64,000 bases of DNA, from assembly GCF_022347725.1 (NCBI RefSeq), contig NZ_JAKRGB010000009.1, positions 140,229 to 204,228 on the forward strand, in the 5' to 3' direction. This document shows, piece after piece, positions 35,316 through 43,394 of the stretch; position 1 is the stretch's first letter, and every line of letters starts with the position of its first letter. Source of the stretch: Ruegeria sp. Ofav3-42 (GTDB lineage: Bacteria > Pseudomonadota > Alphaproteobacteria > Rhodobacterales > Rhodobacteraceae). Under the pieces are notes generated by a model. The model saw nothing but the letters and a program-made list of their open reading frames with translations, ran no database searches and had not been told where the DNA came from. The translations under genes were made by a program, and so were the position numbers.

Positions 35316-37504
35316 GCGCGGCCTCCGGTCAGTTTGAGTGCGGCTGAGACAATTCCGTCCTTTGACGGCAACGGTGCGGCATAGGCAGGGCCAGTTGCGA
35401 TAAAACAGTCTTCGGCCACAACGCGCGCCGTCGGGACGTCCCTATTGTCTTCGTTGAAAAAGGTCATCAACGCCTCGGACTGGCTACCTGTGCGGCGGCA
35501 TTCGTCGACGATCAGGATATGATCGCAACCCTTGGTGGCCTCGCGCAATGCGTCGACCGGCAGTGGGGCAAGCCAGCGCATATCGATGATCCGGGGATTC
35601 AAACCTGCGGCTTCCAGCTCGGGCAGCGCCTGTTTCGACAGAAAATGGCCGTTGCCGTAGGTGACGATGGCCAGATCTGTGCCCTTGCCGTGCACGCCGA
35701 CTTCGCCCAGAGCGATACGTTGATCTGGCGAAGGATAGGTGGTCATCCACCCGGCATCCTGCGCCTCATGCAGATCGCGCATCGGGTAGAGCGCAATGGG
35801 TTCCAGAAAGACAACTACACGCTGCTCTTCGCGGGCCAGCCGCACGCATTCGCGCAACATTTGCGCCGCGTCTGCACCCGTGGACGGGCAGGCTATGATC
35901 ACGCCGGGAATATCCCGCAGAACGGCCAGTGAATTGTCGTTGTGGAAATGACCGCCAAAGCCCTTCTGATACCCAAGACCGGCGATCCGCAGAACCATCG
36001 GGTTGGTGAACTGCCCATTCGAGAAAAACGGCAGGGTCGCAGCTTCGCCCCTGATCTGGTCCTCGGCATTGTGCAGATAGGCAAGAAATTGGATTTCGGG
36101 GATCGGAATAAACCCGTTGTGCCCCATACCGATGGCGAGCCCCAGAATGGACTGCTCGTCCAGCAGGGTATCGATTACCCGATCCGGTCCAAAGCGCTGC
36201 TGCAGTTTCTGGGTCACGCCGTAAACGCCACCTTTGCGACCAACATCTTCGCCCATACACACGATCTCACTATGTTCCAGCATAAGATCGGTCAGCGCCC
36301 AATTGATCAGACGGCTCATGGGCTGCGGGTCGTCCATAGCGCGCATGTCTCCGCCGAAGGCCTTGGCGCGCGTCTCGATACTGGGGCCGTTGGTGGATTT
36401 GCAGGTACGTTTCGGCGGGATCAGGCTGGCCATGACTTCAGACGCGTTGGCCAGATGCGGCCGGGTCGCGGCCTCGGCAGCGATCCGGTCGGTCCGATCA
36501 CACGTGTCCTGATAGATTTTCAGCGCTTTATCCGGGGTCAACGCCCCTGCCTGATCCAACAGGCGCACAGTATGCAGCAACGGATCATTGGCCTCATCCG
36601 CCTCAACCTCGGACTTGGGAAGGTAGGTGGTGGGCACGTCCGCCCCGGCATGGCCGTAAAGGCGAACGGTTTTGAGATGCAGGAACGCCGGTTTGCGGCG
36701 GGTGCGGACGTATTCCGCGGCCTCTTTGGCCACCGCAAAGGTTTCATAGATATCCAGACCGTTTGCCTGAAAGTACTTGATCCCCGGACGATGCTCCATC
36801 GAGGCCTGAATCCAGCCTTTGGGCGTTTTGACCGAAATTCCGATCCCGTTGTCCTCACACACGAACAACAGCGGCAAGGGCGTCGACTGAACACTGGTCC
36901 AGCCCGCTGTGTTGATCGCGCCTTGAGCGGTAGAATGGTTGGCTGAGGCATCGCCAAACGAGCACATCGCGATGCCATCCAAAGGCAACTCCCTGTGTTC
37001 AGGATCGTGCCGTCGCGCCGCACCCAGTGAATAGGCCGCACCTACCGCCTTGGGCAAGTGACTGGCAATGGTCGAGGTCTGGGGTGGAATCGTCAGCGCC
37101 TTGGAACCCAGCACCTTGTGCCGGCCACCCGAGGTTGGATCCTCTTTCGAGCAGGCAAAGCTGAGCAACATATCCCATGCGATCTGCTGACCCGGAACCT
37201 GCTCGGCCCGTGCAATCTGGAATGCCGCGTCCCGGTAGTGAAGAAAGGCGATATCGGTCGGGCGTAGGGCATGTGCCACGGCAGCCATCCCTTCGTGGCC
37301 CGAGGAGCCGATGGTATAGAACCCCTGCCCGGCCTTCTGCATTGCGCGGCTGGTCCGGTCTAACGCTCGGCTTAAGACCTGCGACCGGAACAACGACACG
37401 GCGTCCGCATTGCTTAGTCCCGGTTGAGGGTCAGCTCCTTCGGGAAAGTCGCGCTTGGCAACACGGGTCAGGAAATTCTCGTGAACGATCTGGGCGCGGT
37501 CCAT
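35312..37504 (-). CDS. Fused E1 alpha-beta 2-oxoacid dehydrogenase component (branched-chain type)
   Basis: This 730-residue protein joins an E1-alpha half (residues about 1-340, TPP motif SFGDASANHSTAQGAINTAGW and CEDNGIGISV) to an E1-beta half (from about 390, GEDVGRKGGVYGVTQKL and PLPVDALREATKGCDHILIVDE). It catalyses TPP-dependent decarboxylation of a 2-oxo acid. No E2 or E3 gene is present in the window. The neighbours, an aminotransferase upstream and a FabD-like protein downstream in the same operon, suggest a dedicated pathway rather than central metabolism. Confidence 0.85.
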   Translation of the reverse strand: MDRAQIVHENFLTRVAKRDFPEGADPQPGLSNADAVSLFRSQVLSRALDRTSRAMQKAGQGFYTIGSSGHEGMAAVAHALRPTDIAFLHYRDAAFQIARAEQVPGQQIAWDMLLSFACSKEDPTSGGRHKVLGSKALTIPPQTSTIASHLPKAVGAAYSLGAARRHDPEHRELPLDGIAMCSFGDASANHSTAQGAINTAGWTSVQSTPLPLLFVCEDNGIGISVKTPKGWIQASMEHRPGIKYFQANGLDIYETFAVAKEAAEYVRTRRKPAFLHLKTVRLYGHAGADVPTTYLPKSEVEADEANDPLLHTVRLLDQAGALTPDKALKIYQDTCDRTDRIAAEAATRPHLANASEVMASLIPPKRTCKSTNGPSIETRAKAFGGDMRAMDDPQPMSRLINWALTDLMLEHSEIVCMGEDVGRKGGVYGVTQKLQQRFGPDRVIDTLLDEQSILGLAIGMGHNGFIPIPEIQFLAYLHNAEDQIRGEAATLPFFSNGQFTNPMVLRIAGLGYQKGFGGHFHNDNSLAVLRDIPGVIIACPSTGADAAQMLRECVRLAREEQRVVVFLEPIALYPMRDLHEAQDAGWMTTYPSPDQRIALGEVGVHGKGTDLAIVTYGNGHFLSKQALPELEAAGLNPRIIDMRWLAPLPVDALREATKGCDHILIVDECRRTGSQSEALMTFFNEDNRDVPTARVVAEDCFIATGPAYAAPLPSKDGIVSAALKLTGGRA

Positions 37505-37527
37505 TGGATAATCCCGGTCTTCGTTGA

Positions 37528-38694
37528 TTACAGTTTGGCGGTGGCGTCCGCGATACGGCGCACCCCTTCTTGCAGGCTTTCGGCGGCATAGGCAAAAGAA
37601 AGCCGCAGATGCCCTGGCATCCCGAACGCGCGTCCGGGTACAAGCGCCACGCCCGCCTCATCCAGCAGATAGCGGCAGAATTCGTGATCTACGGGCATTT
37701 TCTCAGGCGTTTTGGGAAAGACGTAGAACGCTCCATCCGGAACAGCACATTCCAGTCCGGCGGCATTCAGCCCCTCAACGACAAGATCTCGACGCGCCTG
37801 CATCGCATGGCGGCGCTCCTCCAACACATCCTGCGGGCCAGTAACAGCCTCCAAAGCAGCCGCTTGCGCGATTGAACACGCACCCGAGGTGATCTGCCCC
37901 TGCACCGCGATCATCGCCTTGATTAATGCGGCAGGCCCGACGCCCCACCCGATACGCCAGCCAGTCATGGAATAGGCCTTGGATACGCCGTTCACGATCA
38001 GGGTTCGGTCTGCCAACTCAGGTACAGCCTCCACGAACGGGGCAAAAGGAACATAGGAAAGGTGGCGATAAATCTCGTCTGAAATCACCCAGACCTGCGG
38101 GTTGTTTTGCAAGACCGCGCCCAGCGCCCGCAATTCCGCCTGAGTGTAAACCGCGCCGGTGGGATTCGACGGCGTGTTAAGCAGCAGCCATCTCGTTCGC
38201 GGCGTGATCGCGGCCTCCAGTTGTTCCGGTGTCAACTTGAACTCCTGCGAGGCCGGGCAGCTCAGTACGACAGGAACCCCGCCTGCCAGCCTGACCATAT
38301 CCGCATAGCTTGTCCAGAACGGCGCAGCTGTAATCACCTCGTCGCCGGCGTTCAGGGTCGCCACCATCGCGCCGGAAAGAACCTGTTTGGCGCCAGTTGA
38401 CACGATCACGTTCTCTGTCCGCACGTGAGCCTGGGTGGCAATAGCCGCACGGAGTGTCGGCGTTCCGGCCGTTGCAGGGTACCGTGTCTGACCTTCAAGC
38501 GCCGCCCGATTTGCAGCCTCAACCACATGCGGTGGGGTCGGAAAATCGGGCTCACCCGTGCTGAGTGCAATCACATCCACACCTTGCGCCCGAAGACGAG
38601 CTGCGTGTTCCGAGATTCTGACGATTTCCGATAGCTCGATTCCTTTCAGCCTTTCCGCAGGCTGAAACTCTTCAATGCTGCTCACGAGTGTCAT
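37528..38694 (-). CDS. Class I PLP-dependent aminotransferase (aspartate/aromatic type)
   Basis: A 388-residue fold-type I aminotransferase. Visible are STGEPDFPTPPHV, LLNTPSNPTGAVY (the cofactor Asn-Pro), ISDEIYRHL (Asp-Tyr pair), and VNGVSKAYSMTGWRIGW (Schiff-base lysine). It converts an amino acid to a 2-oxo acid, which the adjacent E1 could decarboxylate. It is the first gene of the minus-strand operon, 24 bases before E1, and is divergent from a LysR gene. Confidence 0.86.
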   Translation of the reverse strand: MTLVSSIEEFQPAERLKGIELSEIVRISEHAARLRAQGVDVIALSTGEPDFPTPPHVVEAANRAALEGQTRYPATAGTPTLRAAIATQAHVRTENVIVSTGAKQVLSGAMVATLNAGDEVITAAPFWTSYADMVRLAGGVPVVLSCPASQEFKLTPEQLEAAITPRTRWLLLNTPSNPTGAVYTQAELRALGAVLQNNPQVWVISDEIYRHLSYVPFAPFVEAVPELADRTLIVNGVSKAYSMTGWRIGWGVGPAALIKAMIAVQGQITSGACSIAQAAALEAVTGPQDVLEERRHAMQARRDLVVEGLNAAGLECAVPDGAFYVFPKTPEKMPVDHEFCRYLLDEAGVALVPGRAFGMPGHLRLSFAYAAESLQEGVRRIADATAKL

Positions 38695-38790
38695 TGGCCA
38701 AATCCGAACTGAATAGGTTTATGTCTGTATCGCGCTAGCCGTCGGCAAATGCCAGTGATATTCCGTATGAAAGGTATGAGGATTAGTCAT

Positions 38791-39681
38791 ATGATAGCAC
38801 CACGTCGGTTCCTGCCCTCGATCCCCTCTCTGCTGGCCCTTGAAGCAGTTGATCGCCTCGGCAGCGCCTCTGCGGCAGCCGAAGAACTGTCGCTGACGCA
38901 AAGTGCGATCAGTCGGCAACTCAAGTCTATGGAGGAACAGCTGGGTGTCGCACTCATTCAGCGTAACCAGATGCGATTGCACCTGACGCCGGCCGCAAAA
39001 GATTATGTGCAGGTTGCCCGAACGGCGCTGAACCAGCTGGCGCAGGCATCCCTAAAGCTCAAGGCCAACCCAACCGGCGGATCGCTGAACCTGTCGATCC
39101 TGCCCGCCTTTGGAATGCACTGGCTGGCCCCGCGCCTGCAGGACTTTGCGCGCCGCCACCCGGAAGTGACCGTGAACCTGAGCACATGCCTCAAACCATT
39201 CGATTTCGAGACCGAGCACTTTGACGCCGCCATTCACTTTGGCCAGAAGGATTGGCCAGGGGTGAACTACCTTTCGATCATGCGCGAAGACGTGCTGCCG
39301 GTATGCGCTCCGAATCTTCTGGCTGCTGAGCGGCAGGATTTGAGCTGGCTGATGAAAGCGCCTCTGCTACATCTGGAAACCAGACCCGATGCGTGGGAAC
39401 GATGGTTTGCCGCTCAGGGGCGCGAGGCATCCGGTATGCGTGGAATGCTCTTTGACCAATTCTCGACCATGGTACAGGCTACAATCCACGGATTGGGCGC
39501 GGCGCTCCTGCCCAGCTATCTCATCGAAGAAGACCTAAAGAACGGAAGGCTGGTTCTGGCCTGGGACGGGCCAAGCGTAAGCCTTGGAGAGTTCTTTTTG
39601 GTCTGGCCAAACACGCGACCGGAATCCGAGCCGCTAAAATCGTTTCGACTATGGCTGCAAGAGCAGGTCGGTCAAATCTGA
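38791..39681 (+). CDS. LysR-family (GcvA-like) regulator
   Basis: The 296-residue protein has the GcvA-type start RRFLPSIPSLLALEAVDRLGSASAAAEELSLTQSAISRQLK and effector domain (LAPRLQDFARRHPEVTVNLST). In-frame ATGs at 38749 and 38776 are alternatives. It is divergent from the aminotransferase/E1 operon, its most likely target. Confidence 0.82.
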   Translation: MIAPRRFLPSIPSLLALEAVDRLGSASAAAEELSLTQSAISRQLKSMEEQLGVALIQRNQMRLHLTPAAKDYVQVARTALNQLAQASLKLKANPTGGSLNLSILPAFGMHWLAPRLQDFARRHPEVTVNLSTCLKPFDFETEHFDAAIHFGQKDWPGVNYLSIMREDVLPVCAPNLLAAERQDLSWLMKAPLLHLETRPDAWERWFAAQGREASGMRGMLFDQFSTMVQATIHGLGAALLPSYLIEEDLKNGRLVLAWDGPSVSLGEFFLVWPNTRPESEPLKSFRLWLQEQVGQI

Positions 39682-39748
39682 CCGCAATCTCTATAACCGC
39701 CGCTCAACCTGCGCGGCCTCCGGCCTTGCGTCCTGCGGACGGCGGGGA

Positions 39749-39821
39749 GGGCCAGGCAAGCGCGGGCTTCGCCCGCGCTTGCCTGGCCCAACGGAAGGAA
39801 ACGTTTTTGCCAAAAAACGTT
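39749..39821. terminator. Double hairpin between converging genes
   Basis: A perfect 19-bp stem with a TTC loop (39749-39789) is followed by AACGTTTTT-GCCA-AAAAACGTT (39800-39821), a second hairpin with A and T runs. It lies between the LysR end and the acyl-CoA dehydrogenase end. It should work as a bidirectional terminator; the GC-rich stem is of a type I recall as a repeated unit in Rhodobacterales. Confidence 0.6.
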
Positions 39822-39849
39822 GACGACGGGCGGGAGCCCCGCGTGTGGC

Positions 39850-41007
39850 TTATTTGTCCAGAGACCGGGCAATCAGTTCTTTCATGATCTCGTTGGTCCC
39901 GCCGTAAATCATCTGAACGCGCGCATCCGCATAGAGGCGGGCGATAGGGTATTCCATCATGAACCCGTATCCACCGAACAACTGCAGACACTCATGCATA
40001 ATCTCGTTCTGCACTTCGGATCCCCAATACTTCACCATCGAGGCCTTCGCCGCATCCAAAGTACCAGCCTGAAGTTGGGCAATGCAGTCGTTGACAAAGC
40101 TGCGCAGAACTTCGGCCTTGGTCTTGCACTCCGCCAGTTTGAAACGCGTATTCTGGAAGTCCATCACGCGCTGACCAAAGGCCTTGCGTTCCTGCGTGTA
40201 GCGCACGGTCTCGGATATCGCGAAATCTATCGCCCCCAGCGCCATGATACCGATGGTCAGACGTTCCCATGGCAACTGCCTCATCATCTGATAGAAGCCC
40301 TGACCTTCTTCCGGGCCGATCAGATTGGTCATGGGGACTTTGACGTCTTCAAAGAACAGCTCAGCCGTGTCATTGGCCTTCATGCCCAGTTTCTTAAGGT
40401 TGCGCCCCCGGCGGAATCCTTCCGCGTCCTCGGTCTCGACGGCGATCAAAGACACGCCCTTGGACCCCATCGATTTATCCGTCTTGGCCGCCACCAGAAT
40501 TAGGTCCGCAGACTGCCCGTTGGTGATAAAGATCTTGGACCCGTTCAGACGATAGGAGTTCCCATCCTTGTCTGCAGTCGTGCGGATGGATTGCACGTCA
40601 GAGCCAGTCCCCGGTTCGGTCATTGCCAACGCGCCGACCAGCTCACCTGAAGCCAAACGGGGCAACCACTTCTGCTTCTGGTCCTCGCTGCCATAAGCGG
40701 TCAGATAATGGACAACGATCGACTGAATTCCAAAACCCCAGCCCGAGTCCCCACGCGCGGATTGCTCATACATAGTGACCGCGTCGAAACCGACCCCACC
40801 GCCTACTCCGCCATGTTCCTCGGCGATCGCGCCGGCCATGAGCCCCATTTCCCCGGCTTTATTCCAGAAATCTCGGTCGACCACGCCATTCTCGTTCCAG
40901 CGCTCGATATTGGGCACAAGTTCGTCGTCCATGAACCGGCTCGCCATCTCGGCGAACATCTGGTGTTCCTCGGTGACCCAATTGGCTGTGGGGGTGAATA
41001 GCGACAT
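39850..41007 (-). CDS. Acyl-CoA dehydrogenase
   Basis: This 385-residue protein fits the family: N-terminal helical domain, LAMTEPGTGSDVQSIRTTA (FAD-binding signature), a middle beta domain, and C-terminal helices with VQNEIMHECLQLFGGYGFMMEYPIARLYADARVQMIYGGTNEIMKELIARSL. The catalytic Glu could be the E of the GGTNEIM segment region, as in short/medium-chain enzymes. It oxidises an acyl-CoA with electron transfer flavoprotein as acceptor. It lies downstream of a TetR gene on the same strand, so TetR may control it. Confidence 0.88.
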   Translation of the reverse strand: MSLFTPTANWVTEEHQMFAEMASRFMDDELVPNIERWNENGVVDRDFWNKAGEMGLMAGAIAEEHGGVGGGVGFDAVTMYEQSARGDSGWGFGIQSIVVHYLTAYGSEDQKQKWLPRLASGELVGALAMTEPGTGSDVQSIRTTADKDGNSYRLNGSKIFITNGQSADLILVAAKTDKSMGSKGVSLIAVETEDAEGFRRGRNLKKLGMKANDTAELFFEDVKVPMTNLIGPEEGQGFYQMMRQLPWERLTIGIMALGAIDFAISETVRYTQERKAFGQRVMDFQNTRFKLAECKTKAEVLRSFVNDCIAQLQAGTLDAAKASMVKYWGSEVQNEIMHECLQLFGGYGFMMEYPIARLYADARVQMIYGGTNEIMKELIARSLDK

Positions 41008-41129
41008 GTAGGTTTCTCCCGACTCAAATTTCGGTCAGGGTAACTTTGGACACCTTGCAAACCAACCCATCCAACGGATTGCAACGCAACGTCTTTTTCA
41101 CCCAAATTCCGATTTTGCAGGCTGCAATC

Positions 41130-41696
41130 CTATTGAGCCATGGCGTTTCCCAGCAAAATTCGCGCCGCTGCCTTGGCGTCTTGCGCCGGATCGCAACTTT
41201 TGACCAGAACCGCGGTGACGATCGCGCCTTCTTGCAACAATAGCAACTGGCACCCCAGTGTCTTGGGGTCACGCGCGCCCGCCTTTCGGGCCAAATCGGT
41301 GAAAAACTCCAGCAGCACGCGCTTGTGTTCAGCCGCCTGCACATGGATCGGGTGATCCTTGTCCTGGTATTCGGCTCCGGCCTTTATGAACATGCAACCG
41401 CGAAAGCCATCCTCCTGGAACCATTCCCCCAACGCATCAAAACTGGCGATCAGCTGCTCAGCCGGGGAGTCCGCAAGCTCTTCGACCCGACGCATAAACC
41501 AATTGCGGAAATTCTCATCCCGCAGCCGCAAGGCCGCCAAGATTAGCTCTTCCTTGGTACGGAAGTGCTTATACATCGACGTTTTGGACACGCCCGTCTC
41601 AGCCACCAGCTTGTCCATGCCGGTGGCGTGAAACCCATCACGATAAAAGACCTGCAAAGCCTTTCGAACCAGTTCATCACGTTTGTTCGGGCGCAT
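41130..41696 (-). CDS. TetR/AcrR-family repressor
   Basis: A 188-residue TetR protein: HTH ALQVFYRDGFHATGMDKLVAETGVSKTSMYKHFRTKEELILAALR (residues about 12-57) and a ligand-binding domain ending in QLLLLQEGAIVTAVLVKSCDPAQDAKAAA. The first of three near-identical operator sequences (41713-41726) is just upstream of its start, so it is probably autoregulated. It also controls the divergent peptide/DUF1348/PPOX genes, and perhaps the acyl-CoA dehydrogenase downstream. Confidence 0.85.
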   Translation of the reverse strand: MRPNKRDELVRKALQVFYRDGFHATGMDKLVAETGVSKTSMYKHFRTKEELILAALRLRDENFRNWFMRRVEELADSPAEQLIASFDALGEWFQEDGFRGCMFIKAGAEYQDKDHPIHVQAAEHKRVLLEFFTDLARKAGARDPKTLGCQLLLLQEGAIVTAVLVKSCDPAQDAKAAARILLGNAMAQ

Positions 41697-41712
41697 TTTT
41701 TGGCTCCTATGC

Positions 41713-41726
41713 GTACTGATCGGTAC
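41713..41726. promoter_or_regulatory. TetR operator copy 1
   Basis: GTACTGATCGGTAC, a near-perfect palindrome, 17 bases before the TetR start. The complementary core TACCGATCAGTA recurs at 41844-41857 and 41874-41887. Confidence 0.65.
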
Positions 41727-41843
41727 ATAATGTGCATTCGCGATGGCTGCAACAATGTCGGATCAAGCCTCTGTTTTTGTTGCACTGTCCCATCAACCTT
41801 CGACTGAGAGGCCAAATATCTTCAGCTTGGCACTTGAAAAAGT

Positions 41844-41857
41844 TTACCGATCAGTAC
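41844..41857. promoter_or_regulatory. TetR operator copy 2
   Basis: TTACCGATCAGTAC is the same sequence as copy 1 in opposite orientation, with one end base changed. Its start is 30 bases, about three helical turns, from that of copy 3. Confidence 0.65.
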
Positions 41858-41873
41858 ACATACATGCAAAGAT

Positions 41874-41887
41874 GTACCGATCAGTAA
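41874..41887. promoter_or_regulatory. TetR operator copy 3
   Basis: GTACCGATCAGTAA carries the same 12-base core as the other two copies and sits 16 bases before the small-peptide start at 41904, where a bound repressor would block the promoter of the plus-strand genes. Confidence 0.65.
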
Positions 41888-41903
41888 ACCCCGGAGCAAA
41901 AAG

Positions 41904-41987
41904 ATGCAACGCCGCGCCAGACCCTTTCCACCTCAGTACGTCCCCTTGCTTTTGACCATCGCTCTGATTGCAGCCTCTTTGACGTGA
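41904..41987 (+). CDS. 27-residue hydrophobic peptide coupled to the DUF1348 gene
   Basis: ATG at 41904 has GGAG eight bases upstream and encodes [10 protein letters not shown] followed by [17 protein letters not shown]: a basic start and a single membrane segment, ending in TGA at 41985-41987. The stop overlaps the GTG start of the next gene as GTGA, the arrangement of translational coupling. It directly follows the third TetR operator. It could be a small membrane protein or a leader peptide. No homologue is known to me. Confidence 0.45.
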   Translation: MQRRARPFPPQYVPLLLTIALIAASLT

Positions 41988-42463
41988 AAGACCCGCAAAT
42001 GAACCGTCCTCCTCTGCCCCCATTCACGCTGGAAACCGCAACGCAGAAAGTGCGCATGGCGGAAAACGCCTGGAACAGTCGCGACGCGGATAACGTGACT
42101 CCGGCCTATACCGATGACAGTCAGTGGAGAAATCGAGCCGAGTTTCTAAGCGGGCACGACGAGATCCACGCCTTTCTGACTCGCAAGTGGCACAAGGAGC
42201 TGGACTACCGGCTCATCAAGGAATTGTGGGCCTATTCAAGTGACCGCATCGCGGTACGCTACGCCTATGAATGGCACGATGACAGCGGTCAATGGTTTCG
42301 ATCCTACGGCAACGAAAACTGGAGGTTTGCCGAAGACGGTCGAATGGCCGAACGGCATGCGTCATTGAACGATCTGCCGATATCCGAAGACGAACGCTTG
42401 TTTTTCTGGCCTCATGGCCCCCGTCCGGACGACCACCCCGGCTTGTCCGAACTTGGACTTTGA
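41984..42463 (+). CDS. DUF1348 (SnoaL/NTF2-like) family protein
   Basis: A 159-residue protein matching DUF1348: [40 protein letters not shown], then [16 protein letters not shown] and [12 protein letters not shown]. It has the NTF2-like cone fold with no certain activity. A GTG start at 41984 overlaps the upstream peptide's stop; ATG 41999 is the alternative. It is probably co-transcribed with the downstream PPOX protein under TetR control. Confidence 0.78.
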   Translation: MKDPQMNRPPLPPFTLETATQKVRMAENAWNSRDADNVTPAYTDDSQWRNRAEFLSGHDEIHAFLTRKWHKELDYRLIKELWAYSSDRIAVRYAYEWHDDSGQWFRSYGNENWRFAEDGRMAERHASLNDLPISEDERLFFWPHGPRPDDHPGLSELGL

Positions 42464-42474
42464 AAGGACATCTC

Positions 42475-43095
42475 ATGCCCCGCGCCTTTTCCGAACTGAC
42501 CTTTACCGCCACTGTTCGCGCGCATCAGGAACGGATGGGTTCAGCTAAAACCTATGCCAAATTCATTGAGGGCGGCCCGCAGCAGGGTCATGAAATCGGT
42601 GAGGCGGAAAAGGCGTTCATCGAGGCGCGGGACGGGTTTTACCAATCCACCGTTTCTGAAACCGGCTGGCCGTATGTGCAGTATCGCGGCGGCCCCATTG
42701 GGTTCCTCAAAGTTTTGGGGCCGCAGACAATCGGGTACGCTGATTTTTCGGGAAACAAACAGTATATCTCGCGCGGAAATTTGGACGGAAATGACCGGAT
42801 TGCGATGATCCTGATGGATTACGCCAATCAGCGTCGTCTGAAAATTCTAGGCAGAGTCGAATTCACAGAAGGTGAGGCCGCCGCAGCCAGTCTTTACCCT
42901 GAAGATGCCGAAGCCCCAGCCGAACGCGCCGTCATCATCCGGGTCGAGGGGTTGGACTGGAATTGCCCGCGTCACATCACGCCGCGTTTTACCGAAGTGG
43001 AACTGCGCCCCCATCTCAACACGTTGGGGCAGCAGATGGCACAGCTTCAGGCCGAAAACGAAAAGTTAAAACAGGAACTGGCAAAACTGTCCTGA
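42475..43095 (+). CDS. Pyridoxamine 5'-phosphate oxidase-like flavoprotein
   Basis: The 206-residue protein begins MPRAFSELTFTATVRAHQERMGSA, with AAAGGA seven bases before the ATG at 42475. The split beta-barrel region has YQSTVSETGWPYVQYRGGPIGFLKVLGPQTIGYADFSGNKQYISRGNL, typical of FMN-binding PPOX-family proteins linked to detoxification. A C-terminal coiled-coil-like tail, LGQQMAQLQAENEKLKQELAKLS, is present. The open frame extends upstream but only this start gives the family N-terminus. Confidence 0.8.
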   Translation: MPRAFSELTFTATVRAHQERMGSAKTYAKFIEGGPQQGHEIGEAEKAFIEARDGFYQSTVSETGWPYVQYRGGPIGFLKVLGPQTIGYADFSGNKQYISRGNLDGNDRIAMILMDYANQRRLKILGRVEFTEGEAAAASLYPEDAEAPAERAVIIRVEGLDWNCPRHITPRFTEVELRPHLNTLGQQMAQLQAENEKLKQELAKLS

Positions 43096-43143
43096 TCCCG
43101 CCGTGTCGGGATGGACGAACTACTGTGAAAAGGGACTTTTACC

Positions 43144-43302
43144 ATGAAACGTTCCACTTTGAATGTAGCCACATTCTTTCTCGTCGGGTTTGTGCTTGCG
43201 ACAACAGCCTTGATCCTTGGATTTTTCGCCTCGCCCGAAGCGGTGCGAACGTCGCCGGCCGTGTACAACTCACTTTTGCTGGAGAGACTTGCGAACAGAT
43301 GA
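43144..43302 (+). CDS. 52-residue single-span membrane protein upstream of copA
   Basis: ATG at 43144 has AGGGA eight bases upstream. The product starts MKRSTLNVATFFLVGFVLAT and continues through a hydrophobic segment to about residue 29, then a polar tail (SPEAVRTSPAVYNSLLLERLANR). Its stop is at 43300-43302, about 40 bases before the CueR-type promoter. The position next to copA suggests a copper-related or unrelated small membrane role. It may be an orphan and no homologue is known to me. Confidence 0.5.
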   Translation: MKRSTLNVATFFLVGFVLATTALILGFFASPEAVRTSPAVYNSLLLERLANR

Positions 43303-43342
43303 CGGCCACGTTGTGCTACCAAAAGAAAATCTGCATAACCTC

Positions 43343-43373
43343 TTGACCTTCCCGTGACTGGAACCCCCATTTG
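43343..43373 (+). promoter_or_regulatory. CueR-type copper promoter of copA
   Basis: TTGACC (43343-43348) serves as -35, followed at a 19-base distance by a weak -10-like CATTTG (43368-43373). The spacer holds CCTTCC-N7-GGAACC (43347-43365), which differs by two bases from the CCTTCC-N7-GGAAGG dyad of the E. coli copA promoter. The extended spacing is the hallmark of MerR-family promoters. The regulator cueR is the last gene of the operon. Confidence 0.65.
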
Positions 43374-43394
43374 AGGGGCAGAAATCACATCGGG

